From Candidatus Neomicrothrix sp. UBA2517 (GTDB lineage Bacteria > Actinomycetota > Acidimicrobiia > Acidimicrobiales > UBA8592), in the NCBI GenBank assembly GCA_002341185.1, contig DDNP01000024.1, forward strand, positions 24,810-88,809: a stretch of DNA of 64,000 bases, written 5' to 3'. The notes below the pieces were generated by a model that was not told the DNA's origin, did not search any database, and saw only the letters and a list, made by a program, of their open reading frames with translations. Position numbers and translations under genes: made by a program. Shown one piece after another: positions 18,450 to 26,833 of the stretch; position 1 is the stretch's first letter, and the number at the start of each line of letters is the position of its first letter.

Positions 18450-19483
18450 TGTATGAAATCCTTGAAATACCTGATAGCTCCGAAAGAGAACTGCAAGATC
18501 TATTCCATGAAAAGGGTTGGGGTGACGGTCTTCCGATGATCGCCCCTACACGCGATCGCGTTGAAGAAATGCTTAGTGCTTCACAGGATCTTGATCTTGA
18601 TGAAGTCATTGCATCACTCCCGCCTCGTAATGGCGTGGCAACAAGGCGGATCATCGCCGTAAATGCTGTTATGGCTGGCTGCAGGCCCGAGCACTTTCCT
18701 GTCCTTGTTTCAGCAATTCGTGCTCTCAGCGCACCAGAGATGAACCTCAGGGGCGTGAATGCAACCACACATTGCGTCGCTCCACTGCTGATTGTCCATG
18801 GCAAAGCCGCTAGGGATGGGAATTACAATAGCGGCTTGGGGGCGTTCGGTCCGGGTAATCTCGCCAACGCAACGACTGGTCGTGCTGTGCGCTTAACACT
18901 CCTTCATGTCGCAGGGGCGACTCCGGGTATTGGTGATGCTTCAACACAGGGAAGCCCAGCGAAATATTCGTACTGTGTAGCAGAAAACCTTGATTCATCC
19001 CCTTGGGGTGGTTACGCCAGAACTGTTGGCATTGACGATGAATCTGCTGTGACGGTCCATTGTGGGGAGGCACCGCACAACGTCCACGATATGGAGTCGT
19101 CAGAACCGTCGGCCATTCTTGATAAAGTGGCGTCGGCCATGACGTCATGGGGGCAAAATAACGCACCGATAAGTCAAGGCGAATATTTTATTGCGCTGTG
19201 CCCGGAACACGCTGCAACATGTGCTGCGCATGGGTGGAGTAGATCTGATATTGCGTCTTATTTATTTAACAAAGCTATGGTGAACGTTGGTGACGCTCGA
19301 AAAGCGTTTGAATTACGGGCATGGGCGCCATGGCAACATGCACTTGAGGATACCGACAATATGTCAATGACGGAGAAAGCGGGAAATATCAGAATCTTTG
19401 TGACCGGTGGGGCTGGCAAACACAGTTGTGTTATTCCCAGTTGGGGTATGACGAAAAGTGTGACCGTGCCGGTATTGCCCTGA
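18437..19483 (+). CDS. Conserved protein of unknown function, first gene of the selenoprotein operon
   Basis: This 348-residue protein is not assigned to a family with known function. It begins with an acidic helix and a GWGDGLPMIAPTRDRVEEML segment, continues with glycine- and alanine-rich regions, and carries several cysteines (for example in GVNATTHCVAPLL and VHCGEAPHNVHD). No signal peptide or membrane segment is seen. The start is uncertain: ATG at 18437 and ATG at 18449 both lie in or at the end of the palindrome, and neither has a ribosome-binding site, so a leaderless transcript is possible. The selenoprotein gene starts 10 nt downstream, which suggests a joint function. Confidence 0.75.
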   Translation: MSLDMYEILEIPDSSERELQDLFHEKGWGDGLPMIAPTRDRVEEMLSASQDLDLDEVIASLPPRNGVATRRIIAVNAVMAGCRPEHFPVLVSAIRALSAPEMNLRGVNATTHCVAPLLIVHGKAARDGNYNSGLGAFGPGNLANATTGRAVRLTLLHVAGATPGIGDASTQGSPAKYSYCVAENLDSSPWGGYARTVGIDDESAVTVHCGEAPHNVHDMESSEPSAILDKVASAMTSWGQNNAPISQGEYFIALCPEHAATCAAHGWSRSDIASYLFNKAMVNVGDARKAFELRAWAPWQHALEDTDNMSMTEKAGNIRIFVTGGAGKHSCVIPSWGMTKSVTVPVLP

Positions 19484-19493
19484 AGGAGAAACG

Positions 19494-20018
19494 ATGGAAA
19501 TTTATGCACCTACTGGAAACACAGGAGAGCCACAGAACTCACTCGCTTCCCCTATTCCTGTATTGAATGGGTTGTCGCTGGGAATTCTTGATAATACGAA
19601 ACCTAACGCAAGGGTCCTTCTTGACCGGCTCGCTGACCGTCTTGTCGAACGCGTTGGTCTCACACTAGCGCTTGCGGAAACTAAAAATGCTGCTCTTGCA
19701 GCCCCTAATCAGGTTCTGGAGTCCCTTTCAAAGGAAGTGCAAGTTGTCTTGACGGCATCAGCCGATTGAGGGAGTTGCACCTCATGGAGTGTCCATGATG
19801 CCGTACAACTTGAGAAGTCGGGAATACCCACAGTGGTAATTACAACTCAGAATTTCAGGGAACTAACCCATCAGGTAGCCGCATCGTTAGGGTACGCCAA
19901 TCTTCGTATCCTTACGGTTGGTCACCCGTTGGGTGGCACAAGTGAAGAGGTCGTGCGTGAATGGGCTGACGACGCTGTTGAAGAAACAATCAATCTACTA
20001 ACTGGAGGGCGAACATGA
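19494..20018 (+). CDS. UGSC-motif selenoprotein, read through an in-frame UGA
   Basis: A standard reading stops at the UGA at 19767-19769, but the same frame stays open to 20018. Decoding UGA as selenocysteine gives a 174-residue protein with ASADUGSCTSW, a redox UxxC motif at Sec92 and Cys95. UGSC-motif selenoproteins are, as I recall, known from marine bacteria, with no established function. Support: a SECIS-like hairpin just after the UGA, a strong AAGGAG before the ATG, a coding-like region after the UGA (SGIPTVVITT, VGHPLGGTSEEVV), and an ATGA overlap between its final stop and the next gene. The likely role is thiol/selenol redox chemistry with the neighbouring enzymes. Confidence 0.88.
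19777..19801 (+). promoter_or_regulatory. Predicted bacterial SECIS element of the UGSC gene
   Basis: Directly after the UGA codon the mRNA can form a hairpin with a perfect 7-bp upper stem (TCATGGA at 19782-19788 with TCCATGA at 19792-19798) and a GUG loop. A 3-bp lower stem (19777-19779 with 19799-19801) is separated by a two-base bulge. The loop begins 19 nt after the UGA, inside the 16-37 nt range expected for bSECIS elements, and its first base is G, as SelB recognition generally requires. Confidence 0.78.
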
Positions 20019-20830
20019 GTATTGCTATTGACTTAAAGGGTGAGAAGGCTCTGGTTACCGGCGCTGGAGCTGGAATCGGGCGAGAAATTGCCGTCTGGCT
20101 AGCGAAGGCTGGAGCCACAGTTGTCGTCAATGATCTGGTCCCTGACCGAGCCGAATCAGTAGTGAAAGAGATTACTTACAATGGTGGTGAGGCTTTTGCG
20201 ATTCCGGCTGATTGCCGGGATGACACTGCGGTAGATGAACTGGTGAAGCGGAGTGTTGAGGTTATGGGCGGGTTAAGTATCGCCGTTAATAATGTTGGTA
20301 TGCTTCCCCCGAATCGAGGTTTGAAACCTTTTGTTGAGTACAACGGGGATGACTGGCGTGACATCATTGACCAGAATTTGACGCTTTCCGCACTCTGTGG
20401 ACGAGCTGAAGCTGAAGTGATGTCCAAAAGTGGGGGTGGAGTCATTATTTTTATTTCATCGGGCGAAACCACACGCCCCTCCCCTTACAATTCTGCCTAT
20501 GCAGCGTCAAAAGCCGCAATCAATCACTTGGTCACTTCAATGGCAGTGGAATTGGGCCCGACTGGGATACGCGTTTTAGGGATAGCGCCCGGCACAACAC
20601 TCACAGAGACGGTTGCGGCTGCGTTTACCGAAGACCGGATTCAACAACTCGTTGCATCAACACCGTTACGGAAAATGGTAGAACACGATGAACTAGCACG
20701 ACTCGTAGTTTTCTTAGCAAGCGACCTTGCGCGATGCATCACCGGACAGTTCTTTATAACAGACGCAGGAGCATTCCTTTCTAGAACTCGCCCAGGAAAC
20801 CTTGAAGGGGTCCGTACTAATGACACCTGA
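20015..20830 (+). CDS. SDR family oxidoreductase
   Basis: This 271-residue classical short-chain dehydrogenase has TGAGAGIG (15-22), NNVG (92-95) and the catalytic Ser149, Tyr162 and Lys166 (YAASK). Asp40 after the second strand favours NAD(H). Its ATG overlaps the final TGA of the selenoprotein gene (ATGA), so translation is probably coupled; this also supports read-through of the internal UGA upstream. GGAGG lies before the start within the selenoprotein coding sequence. Its substrate is unknown, and it is likely part of the same pathway as the selenoprotein and the sulfatase. Confidence 0.9.
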   Translation: MSIAIDLKGEKALVTGAGAGIGREIAVWLAKAGATVVVNDLVPDRAESVVKEITYNGGEAFAIPADCRDDTAVDELVKRSVEVMGGLSIAVNNVGMLPPNRGLKPFVEYNGDDWRDIIDQNLTLSALCGRAEAEVMSKSGGGVIIFISSGETTRPSPYNSAYAASKAAINHLVTSMAVELGPTGIRVLGIAPGTTLTETVAAAFTEDRIQQLVASTPLRKMVEHDELARLVVFLASDLARCITGQFFITDAGAFLSRTRPGNLEGVRTNDT

Positions 20831-21065
20831 AATAGCTGAACTACTGAAAAATTCGCTTGCAACTTTAGTTGAACAGGATGGTGGCACTATCGAGATCGTA
20901 CAGTTTACCGGTGACAGTATGGAGTTTAATTTGCTACTAGATAGTGCGGAATGCGCTGAATGTGTCATGCCAAAACAGTTCCTTGAACAAGTCTTTCTTG
21001 ACCAAGCTCAGAAAATATATGGTAATTTACGATCAGTTCTGATTAACGATCCTCGAAAGGAATAG
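20820..21065 (+). CDS. NifU C-terminal-domain-like small protein
   Basis: This 81-residue protein resembles the C-terminal NifU domain, which carries Fe-S clusters: a helix, the EQDGGTIEIVQFTGD strand pair, and a CAEC motif (Cys45, Cys48). It is a single-domain form without the IscU-like N-terminus. The ATG at 20820 follows AAGGGG by 9 nt and overlaps the SDR by 11 nt; an earlier ATG at 20802 would add six residues. In this operon it may mature or transfer a cluster, or serve as a dithiol partner of the selenoprotein; both are inference. Confidence 0.75.
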   Translation: MTPEIAELLKNSLATLVEQDGGTIEIVQFTGDSMEFNLLLDSAECAECVMPKQFLEQVFLDQAQKIYGNLRSVLINDPRKE

Positions 21066-21073
21066 CTTCTGTA

Positions 21074-22648
21074 ATGCTTGAATCACCGAAGAACGTTGCC
21101 GTCGTATTGTTGGATTCGTTGAACAGGCATCTATTGGGCTGCTATGGGAGTAGTGAGTTCTCTACCCCTAATATCGATCGTTTCGCATCCCAACAGGCGG
21201 TTCGATTCACTAAGCATGTCACAGGTTCACTTCCCTGCATGCCAGCGCGCCATGACATTTTGTGCGGTGCATTAGATTTCCTATGGAAGCCTTGGGGGTC
21301 AATTGAGGTCTGGGAGGAGCCAATCACGGCTGTTTTGCGAGGGCAGGGCGTTACATCCTATTTAGCTACTGATCATCCTCACCTTTTTGAGGCCGGTGGG
21401 GAAAACTATCACACCGAATTTAGCGGCTGGCAATACGTGCGCGGACACGAGGGTGACTTGTGGCGAACATACAATGATCCGTCATGGATGGGTTCACCTG
21501 CAATGCCTGCACGCCCAGGTGGCTGGTTTTGGTCCCGTTACGGCATTGACACACCGGCCCGAGGGTATGACAAGTCTCGAACATTTTTCAGAACTGAAGA
21601 TGATTATCCTGGCCCGCAAACAATGAAAGACGCTGAACGTTTCCTGCGCGAAGCTTCACCGCATCATGATCGCTGGTTTCTATTCGTTGATGAATTTGAC
21701 CCACATGAACCCTTTGATACTCCCCCGCCATGGTCTGGAATGTACTTTGACGAAGCCTGGGATGATGAATGGATTATCTGGCCACCATATATTGATGGAG
21801 GCGTTAGCGGTGGAGTCATTACGGAGAAAGAGGGGCGACATATCCGTGCCAATTATGGTGCCAAGCTATCAATGATTGATCACTGGTTCGGTCGCATCCT
21901 TAACACATTTGATGATATGAACTTATGGGAAGATACAGTACTCATTGTTTGCACCGACCATGGCCATTACCTCGGCGACGAACGAGATGGCCGAGATATT
22001 TGGGGGAAACCTGGAGTACCTCAATATGAACCATTGGGGCATACCCCTCTTCTGGTTTCTTGGCCTGGTGTTGAGGGTGGGACCACAATAGATGCTTTAA
22101 CGACCAATGTTGACCTTTTCGCCACATTAGCTGATGTCTTTGATGCACAGGTCGGTCACCGCACGCATGGCACATCCTTGACGCCATTACTTACCAACAG
22201 CGCCTCATCTATTCGGGAGTGGGCAATTGGCGGCGTATGGGGTAACTGGGTACAAATAACAGACGGCGACCATAAGTACGCACGATCAGCTGTTGAAAGC
22301 AATTACCCGATTTCTATCTATTCGAACAGATGGTCAACAATGCCAATTCATGTCAATGGCATCATGGGCATGCCTCCGCCTGATCAGCGCGCTTACCTTG
22401 ACACAATGCCGGGCACGGACATACCGGTACTGCGCCAACCCTTTGAATATGGCGACCAGATGCCTATCTGGGCTTTTGGGGATCGTGCAGTAGGCAAACA
22501 TTATCTTTTTGACATTGCAACAGACCCCGATGAACAGGAGAACCGAATTGGTGAGAAGACAGAATCTGACATGATTGAACTTCTTCGGGTGGCGTTGACG
22601 GAGTTGGAAGCACCATCTGATCAATTTGAGCGAATCGGCTTACGTTAA
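21074..22648 (+). CDS. Sulfatase family hydrolase (formylglycine type)
   Basis: This 524-residue alkaline-phosphatase-superfamily enzyme has the CxPxR sulfatase signature in SLPCMPARHD, with Cys55 predicted to become formylglycine, plus metal ligands at Asp14 and Asp295/His296 (CTDHGHYLGD). It has no signal peptide, so it acts in the cytoplasm on a sulfate, sulfamate or phosphonate ester of a small molecule. It is the last gene of the operon with the selenoprotein, SDR and NifU-like gene. Its end overlaps the convergent alcohol dehydrogenase by 9 nt. A sulfatase-modifying enzyme would be needed elsewhere in the genome. Confidence 0.9.
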   Translation: MLESPKNVAVVLLDSLNRHLLGCYGSSEFSTPNIDRFASQQAVRFTKHVTGSLPCMPARHDILCGALDFLWKPWGSIEVWEEPITAVLRGQGVTSYLATDHPHLFEAGGENYHTEFSGWQYVRGHEGDLWRTYNDPSWMGSPAMPARPGGWFWSRYGIDTPARGYDKSRTFFRTEDDYPGPQTMKDAERFLREASPHHDRWFLFVDEFDPHEPFDTPPPWSGMYFDEAWDDEWIIWPPYIDGGVSGGVITEKEGRHIRANYGAKLSMIDHWFGRILNTFDDMNLWEDTVLIVCTDHGHYLGDERDGRDIWGKPGVPQYEPLGHTPLLVSWPGVEGGTTIDALTTNVDLFATLADVFDAQVGHRTHGTSLTPLLTNSASSIREWAIGGVWGNWVQITDGDHKYARSAVESNYPISIYSNRWSTMPIHVNGIMGMPPPDQRAYLDTMPGTDIPVLRQPFEYGDQMPIWAFGDRAVGKHYLFDIATDPDEQENRIGEKTESDMIELLRVALTELEAPSDQFERIGLR

Positions 22649-23686
22649 CGACTCTTTCCCATTTGGGTAGACAGCGATACGCGTGTGGCGCTCAGTATCT
22701 GTGGATTCAGCAAACGCATCAACAGCTCCATCAAGGTTGACATGCCCTGTCTGCCAAAAACTCACATCTATTGTCCCAGACGCCAACGCATTGAGAGATT
22801 CGACGTAATCTTGCCCTATTGGGGAACCACCAAATTGGACATTGATCCCTTTTGTGTGGGCTGAAGCGGTAAAGAGTACTTCGTCGTCAAGGTTTTGGCC
22901 TGCGACAATAACTCGTGCAGACCATGGGGCCGTAATCAGTATTTCATTCAGGACTCCAGGCGCTCCGACACATTCAACAACGACACATCGCGATCCCATC
23001 GAAGCATTTGAGTTCCAAATATCCATGGGATTCTCAGCATTTGGGTCTACTACCACGTCAGCACCCATCTTCTCAGCTGATGTTCGCCTAAAAGGAGAAG
23101 GGTCCGAAGCAATTACTGGACCTATTCCTTGCGCTTTCAACGCTGCGATCACAGCAAGCCCTATGGCACCACAACCTATCACCAAAGGAACTTCACCTTC
23201 TTGAAGGCTCGCTATACGCGCATATTGTATTCCTACTGAAAGTGGTTCCATTAATGCTGCCGTTTCCGTCGGCATAGATTCGGGAACCTTCTGAACCAGT
23301 TGTTCGCTCAACGCCAAATACTCTCCAAACCCTCCCGCATATTCGTTGGAGTATCCGAGTATGGCGAAACCATCCGGTCCGAACACAACAGGCTGGGACA
23401 CTACCCTGTCCCCAATTCGGAGATCCTCTGACACGGATTCCCCAAGCTCTACGATTTCGCCACAGAATTCATGACCCAAAACAATGTCCTTGTCAGGGTT
23501 AAAGTTAAAAGGTCCTCCAAATTCTTGAGACCATTGTGATAACCGTTTCGCATTATGCACCATATGCAAATCACTGGCACAGATACAGCAACATAAGGAT
23601 TTCACGATGACCTGACCGGCTTTTGCAATCGGGTCAGGAAAATCATCAACCCGTAGTTCGCCGGCACGTAATAGCAATGCTTTCAT
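22640..23686 (-). CDS. Zinc-dependent alcohol dehydrogenase family protein
   Basis: This 348-residue medium-chain dehydrogenase has catalytic zinc ligands around Cys36 (CICASD) and the GHE motif (71-73), and a Rossmann segment VIGCGAIGLAVIAAL. The four-cysteine structural zinc lobe of classical enzymes is not apparent. It probably oxidises a secondary alcohol with NAD(P). Its ribosome-binding site GATAGGGAGG precedes the ATG, and the gene is divergent from the SDR at 23794 across about 107 nt. Confidence 0.9.
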   Translation of the reverse strand: MKALLLRAGELRVDDFPDPIAKAGQVIVKSLCCCICASDLHMVHNAKRLSQWSQEFGGPFNFNPDKDIVLGHEFCGEIVELGESVSEDLRIGDRVVSQPVVFGPDGFAILGYSNEYAGGFGEYLALSEQLVQKVPESMPTETAALMEPLSVGIQYARIASLQEGEVPLVIGCGAIGLAVIAALKAQGIGPVIASDPSPFRRTSAEKMGADVVVDPNAENPMDIWNSNASMGSRCVVVECVGAPGVLNEILITAPWSARVIVAGQNLDDEVLFTASAHTKGINVQFGGSPIGQDYVESLNALASGTIDVSFWQTGHVNLDGAVDAFAESTDTERHTRIAVYPNGKESLT

Positions 23687-23793
23687 CAGCCCTCCCTATC
23701 TTCAACAGTAACCCGCAAGCAGTGAGAGCGAAAGTGTCTGATCATCAATTGCGTATGTCGGGCAGTTGATAGACAATGGATAGGGAGATAGTT

Positions 23794-24576
23794 ATGAGCG
23801 ACTTGAAGAGATCATCTGTTGAGGGAATGACAATGTTAGTCACCGGTGGCACTTCAGGAATAGGGAAAGTAGTAACTTCGACCTTATCTACTCAGGGAGC
23901 CTCCGTAGTGTTCACTGGCCGTAACGAAACCGCTGGCAATGCCATCCTTACAGACCTTAGGAACGACGGACATGATTGCCAATTCGTCCCCGCCGACCTC
24001 AGAGAAGAAGACGGGATAACTAAAGTCATCGATACATGTCTGTCAACATATGGGCGATTGGATGTTGCATTCAATAACGCAGGCATTTTCGACAGCTCAG
24101 TACTATTTCACGAATACAAAGATGAAGACTGGGAACTGATGATTGCATCAAACCTCACCTCAATTTTTCGGTGCATGAAGGCCGAATTAGAAGTAATGGT
24201 AGAACAGGGGCAAGGAGTAATCATCAATAATGCATCCGTTGTCGGCCACCGAGCAACCGAACGAGCAACCCCAGGATATGTTGCTAGTAAACACGGCGTT
24301 ATTGGCCTAACCAGACAAGCTGCACTTCAATACGCTAATGAGGGCATTCGAGTCAACTCTATTTCTCCTGGCCCAACATTCACCGAAACCCACCAACCTC
24401 TTGCTGATCAGGGACCTGATGCTATAGCCGACCACCTCGGCGCACTGAATCCTCGCTCACAATTTGTTTCACCGGAAGAGATAGCCGACGTTGTTCTCTT
24501 TTTGGCACGATCCGCACCGAATATGCTCACAGGGCAAGACATCGCTATTGACGGCGGACAACTATACAAATTATGA
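23794..24576 (+). CDS. SDR family oxidoreductase
   Basis: This 260-residue short-chain dehydrogenase has TGGTSGIG (17-24), NNAG (94-97), Ser148, Tyr162 and Lys166 (YVASK). Arg43 in TGRNE suggests NADP(H) binding. The start at 23794 is chosen over an ATG at 23776 because GATAGGGAG lies immediately upstream. It begins a three-gene plus-strand operon with the VOC and SnoaL-like genes, all typical of aromatic or cyclic-compound catabolism. The substrate is unknown. Confidence 0.9.
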   Translation: MSDLKRSSVEGMTMLVTGGTSGIGKVVTSTLSTQGASVVFTGRNETAGNAILTDLRNDGHDCQFVPADLREEDGITKVIDTCLSTYGRLDVAFNNAGIFDSSVLFHEYKDEDWELMIASNLTSIFRCMKAELEVMVEQGQGVIINNASVVGHRATERATPGYVASKHGVIGLTRQAALQYANEGIRVNSISPGPTFTETHQPLADQGPDAIADHLGALNPRSQFVSPEEIADVVLFLARSAPNMLTGQDIAIDGGQLYKL

Positions 24577-24585
24577 GGAGAATAT

Positions 24586-25101
24586 ATGACTGCACCTAGT
24601 TGGTTGGGATCAATAAAACAAACTGCATTTGTTACACGCGATATTGAAGCGACCGCTCAGGAATGGGTTAATGTGCATGGAATTGGCCCATGGTTCATCT
24701 ACACCGTTGATATTCCCGACACGCAATACGGAGGACAGCTAATTCCGTTAAAGGCCCGGATGGCATTAGCGCAAAGCGGTTCTCAGCAGATTGAACTTAT
24801 TGAACCATCAGATAATCCGTCTATCTATACAGAGTTTATTGACGCAGGCAAAGAAGGCATTCACCATATTTGTTACTGGGCCAACATTGACGATGCCAGA
24901 GCACACTTCACCTCAAATGGGTATAGAGAAGCCCAATATGGGGTTACCGGTAACGGAAACGAATTTTTATACGTATGCGGCTCAAATGATATACCATTTA
25001 TTGAAATCGTTGACCCAAACGAATCCATGGCAGCGTTCTTCACTCTCGTTGCACAAAGTGCTCAGGACTGGGACGGGTCAGATCCTGTCCGGCTTTTGTA
25101 G
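24586..25101 (+). CDS. VOC (glyoxalase/bleomycin resistance) family protein
   Basis: This 171-residue protein has two beta-alpha-beta-beta-beta units of the vicinal oxygen chelate fold. Likely metal ligands are the Glu in QIELIEP, the His in GIHHICYW and the Glu in IEIVDP. The FVTRDIEATAQEWVNVHGIGPW start is typical of methylmalonyl-CoA-epimerase-like or glyoxalase_4 members. GGAG precedes the ATG 9 nt after the SDR stop. It could be an epimerase, lyase or dioxygenase; sequence alone does not decide. Confidence 0.85.
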   Translation: MTAPSWLGSIKQTAFVTRDIEATAQEWVNVHGIGPWFIYTVDIPDTQYGGQLIPLKARMALAQSGSQQIELIEPSDNPSIYTEFIDAGKEGIHHICYWANIDDARAHFTSNGYREAQYGVTGNGNEFLYVCGSNDIPFIEIVDPNESMAAFFTLVAQSAQDWDGSDPVRLL

Positions 25102-25556
25102 TGGACCCGATAAGAAAAGTTGAGGCTATACAGGACATTACGCTGATGCTTCATGAGCAGGCACGCCTCGCCGATCTTAACCAGCCTGAGGAACAGGTTC
25201 TCTGCTTCACCGAGGACGTTGTCGCAAACTACTACGGTGAACAACTGTACGGTCGAGATGCAATCTACGCATTGTTGGCTCCTGCCCTTAACCGTTGGAT
25301 TGCCAGCAGCCACAGTATCAGCAATGTCCAAATCAAGGTACTTGATGATAAGTCAGCCCGATCCGTTTCCTATGTACATGCATGGCATCGAATTGACGAA
25401 ACAGGCGCTGGTGATTACGAAGTAAGGGGGCAGTACCATGACGAGTGGTCTCTCACTCTGGAAGGATGGAGAATAAGCAAACGAACTTTCCTTACCATGG
25501 GTGCCACTCCTCCTCGACCTGATGCCCCTTCAACCGGAAGGCGCACAAACTCTTAG
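25101..25556 (+). CDS. SnoaL-like / NTF2-fold protein
   Basis: This 151-residue protein has the cone-shaped NTF2-like pattern seen in SnoaL-type cyclases, dehydratases and small-subunit homologues: an N-terminal helix pair, YGRDAIYALL, and a C-terminal sheet ending DEWSLTLEGWRISKR. It starts with GTG in a TAGTG overlap with the VOC stop, so translation is coupled. Its end overlaps the convergent Rieske gene by 4 nt. It may be an isomerase or dehydratase in the operon's pathway. Confidence 0.78.
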   Translation: MDPIRKVEAIQDITLMLHEQARLADLNQPEEQVLCFTEDVVANYYGEQLYGRDAIYALLAPALNRWIASSHSISNVQIKVLDDKSARSVSYVHAWHRIDETGAGDYEVRGQYHDEWSLTLEGWRISKRTFLTMGATPPRPDAPSTGRRTNS

Positions 25557-26833
25557 CTTGTCGACTCTAAATACTGGTCTATTACTTCGTGGAAGCGCTG
25601 CACTCTGTCCTCTTGTTTTGCGAGTGTGACGCCAGTAAAGCCACGGGAACCCAACCCAAGTTGTTGACCCACTACAATGCTGAGGTCTTGGTCCGCTATT
25701 CTTCGGTTCATTAACCGCTCTCCATAGGTAAAGAACTGACGATCTTTACCTTCTTTCAGCCACTCCTTGCCTCCGAGACCGTTAAGATCAGCGTCGCTCT
25801 CACTTCCTTTTGCGCCGAATGTGAAGTTGTCGTAAAAGCACTTTTCTGGATTTTGGGGATGTGGGCGCATTCGTTGCATTGACACATACTCGCACCCGGC
25901 GAAACTGACGGTGACATTCGGAAAGATATTATAGTGATATGCGTCTGTCAGCTGATCATCTTCAAGATCCTCGATCCGGTAGCCCTTGGATTCTGCGTGT
26001 TCCCGTTTAGCCATTTGCAATGCTAGTCGAGTGTCATATTCGCGACCAACAAAATCTTTCGGGTCCAGACCCCAAGGTGTAAGCATGGATGTGAGCTGGT
26101 CATCTATCCGCAAATCTTTATTCTTCAAGGATTGGGATGGTGCCCCCATTTGTATCGCCATCCGATTATGACCCTCATCGCACCAGTCAAAGATGCATTG
26201 TTTATAGTCATGTTCGATCCAGTATTCTCCTTGAGGGTGCACTGTTGGAAGATGATAGGACTCACATGAATTATCCTGAGGGACCTTCCAGTTGCAATCA
26301 ACAGCTACCGTCGCTGCTGACGTCCGAACCCAGTCCTCGCTTTTATACCGTTGCCAGTCATCCCAAACCGGCCCCAGGTACTCTTGTAAAGTAGGTGCAG
26401 TTTCGTTCATGGTCATGAAAACAAATCCAGCGATGTTGTCGTTACGGAATTGAGTCAGAGAGACTCCCAACATGCTTGTTGGCGCACCGTCAAGAGACCA
26501 CGTGGCTTTGCAATGCGGGCAAACAATCTCATTGATATTTCCTTCAGGCTTTAGAATGAGTCTCCCGCCCCTGTGAGGACATTGGTTTGTGAAAACCCGC
26601 ACCCTGCCATCATTTTGACGCATCGTGATGAATGACTCGGCTCCTATGTCCTCAACAGAATAGTCGCCAGAGTTTGGCATGTCAGGTGCTCGAGCGACGA
26701 GTAACCATACTTTGCTCCAAATTTGGCACCATTCTCGTTCCATAAATTCAGGGTCTGTGTATCTTTCACCGTTGATTGGTGAATGACGCAGTGATGTATT
26801 GGTCCACCTGTGCTCGTGGGCGTAACCCATCAT
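25553..26833 (-). CDS. Rieske oxygenase alpha subunit with atypical CxH/CPHC cluster motif
   Basis: This 426-residue ring-hydroxylating-type oxygenase has an N-terminal Rieske domain and a C-terminal mononuclear iron domain. The catalytic iron ligands are present (DNSCESYHLPTVHP; His194, His199). The Rieske motif begins normally (Cys85, His87), but the second half is CPHC (Cys105, Cys108) instead of CxxH, with a histidine one place earlier (His107). Spacing is otherwise canonical. Its start overlaps the stop of the PEP-mobile-domain gene, and a paralogue with a normal cluster is two genes upstream in the same operon. It may have altered redox potential or need the paralogue as partner. Confidence 0.87.
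   Translation of the reverse strand: MMGYAHEHRWTNTSLRHSPINGERYTDPEFMEREWCQIWSKVWLLVARAPDMPNSGDYSVEDIGAESFITMRQNDGRVRVFTNQCPHRGGRLILKPEGNINEIVCPHCKATWSLDGAPTSMLGVSLTQFRNDNIAGFVFMTMNETAPTLQEYLGPVWDDWQRYKSEDWVRTSAATVAVDCNWKVPQDNSCESYHLPTVHPQGEYWIEHDYKQCIFDWCDEGHNRMAIQMGAPSQSLKNKDLRIDDQLTSMLTPWGLDPKDFVGREYDTRLALQMAKREHAESKGYRIEDLEDDQLTDAYHYNIFPNVTVSFAGCEYVSMQRMRPHPQNPEKCFYDNFTFGAKGSESDADLNGLGGKEWLKEGKDRQFFTYGERLMNRRIADQDLSIVVGQQLGLGSRGFTGVTLAKQEDRVQRFHEVIDQYLESTS

Noticed and set aside
19767..19832. UGA as a true stop, leaving a 91-residue protein and a separate short gene at 19833-20018
   Set aside because: The frame continues without a break, contains UGSC at the expected place, has a SECIS-like hairpin, and its far end is coupled to the next gene. 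The second piece has no start context.
23692..23787. Inverted repeat CTCCCTATC / GATAGGGAG between the alcohol dehydrogenase and the SDR
   Set aside because: Both copies are simply the ribosome-binding sites of the two divergent genes.
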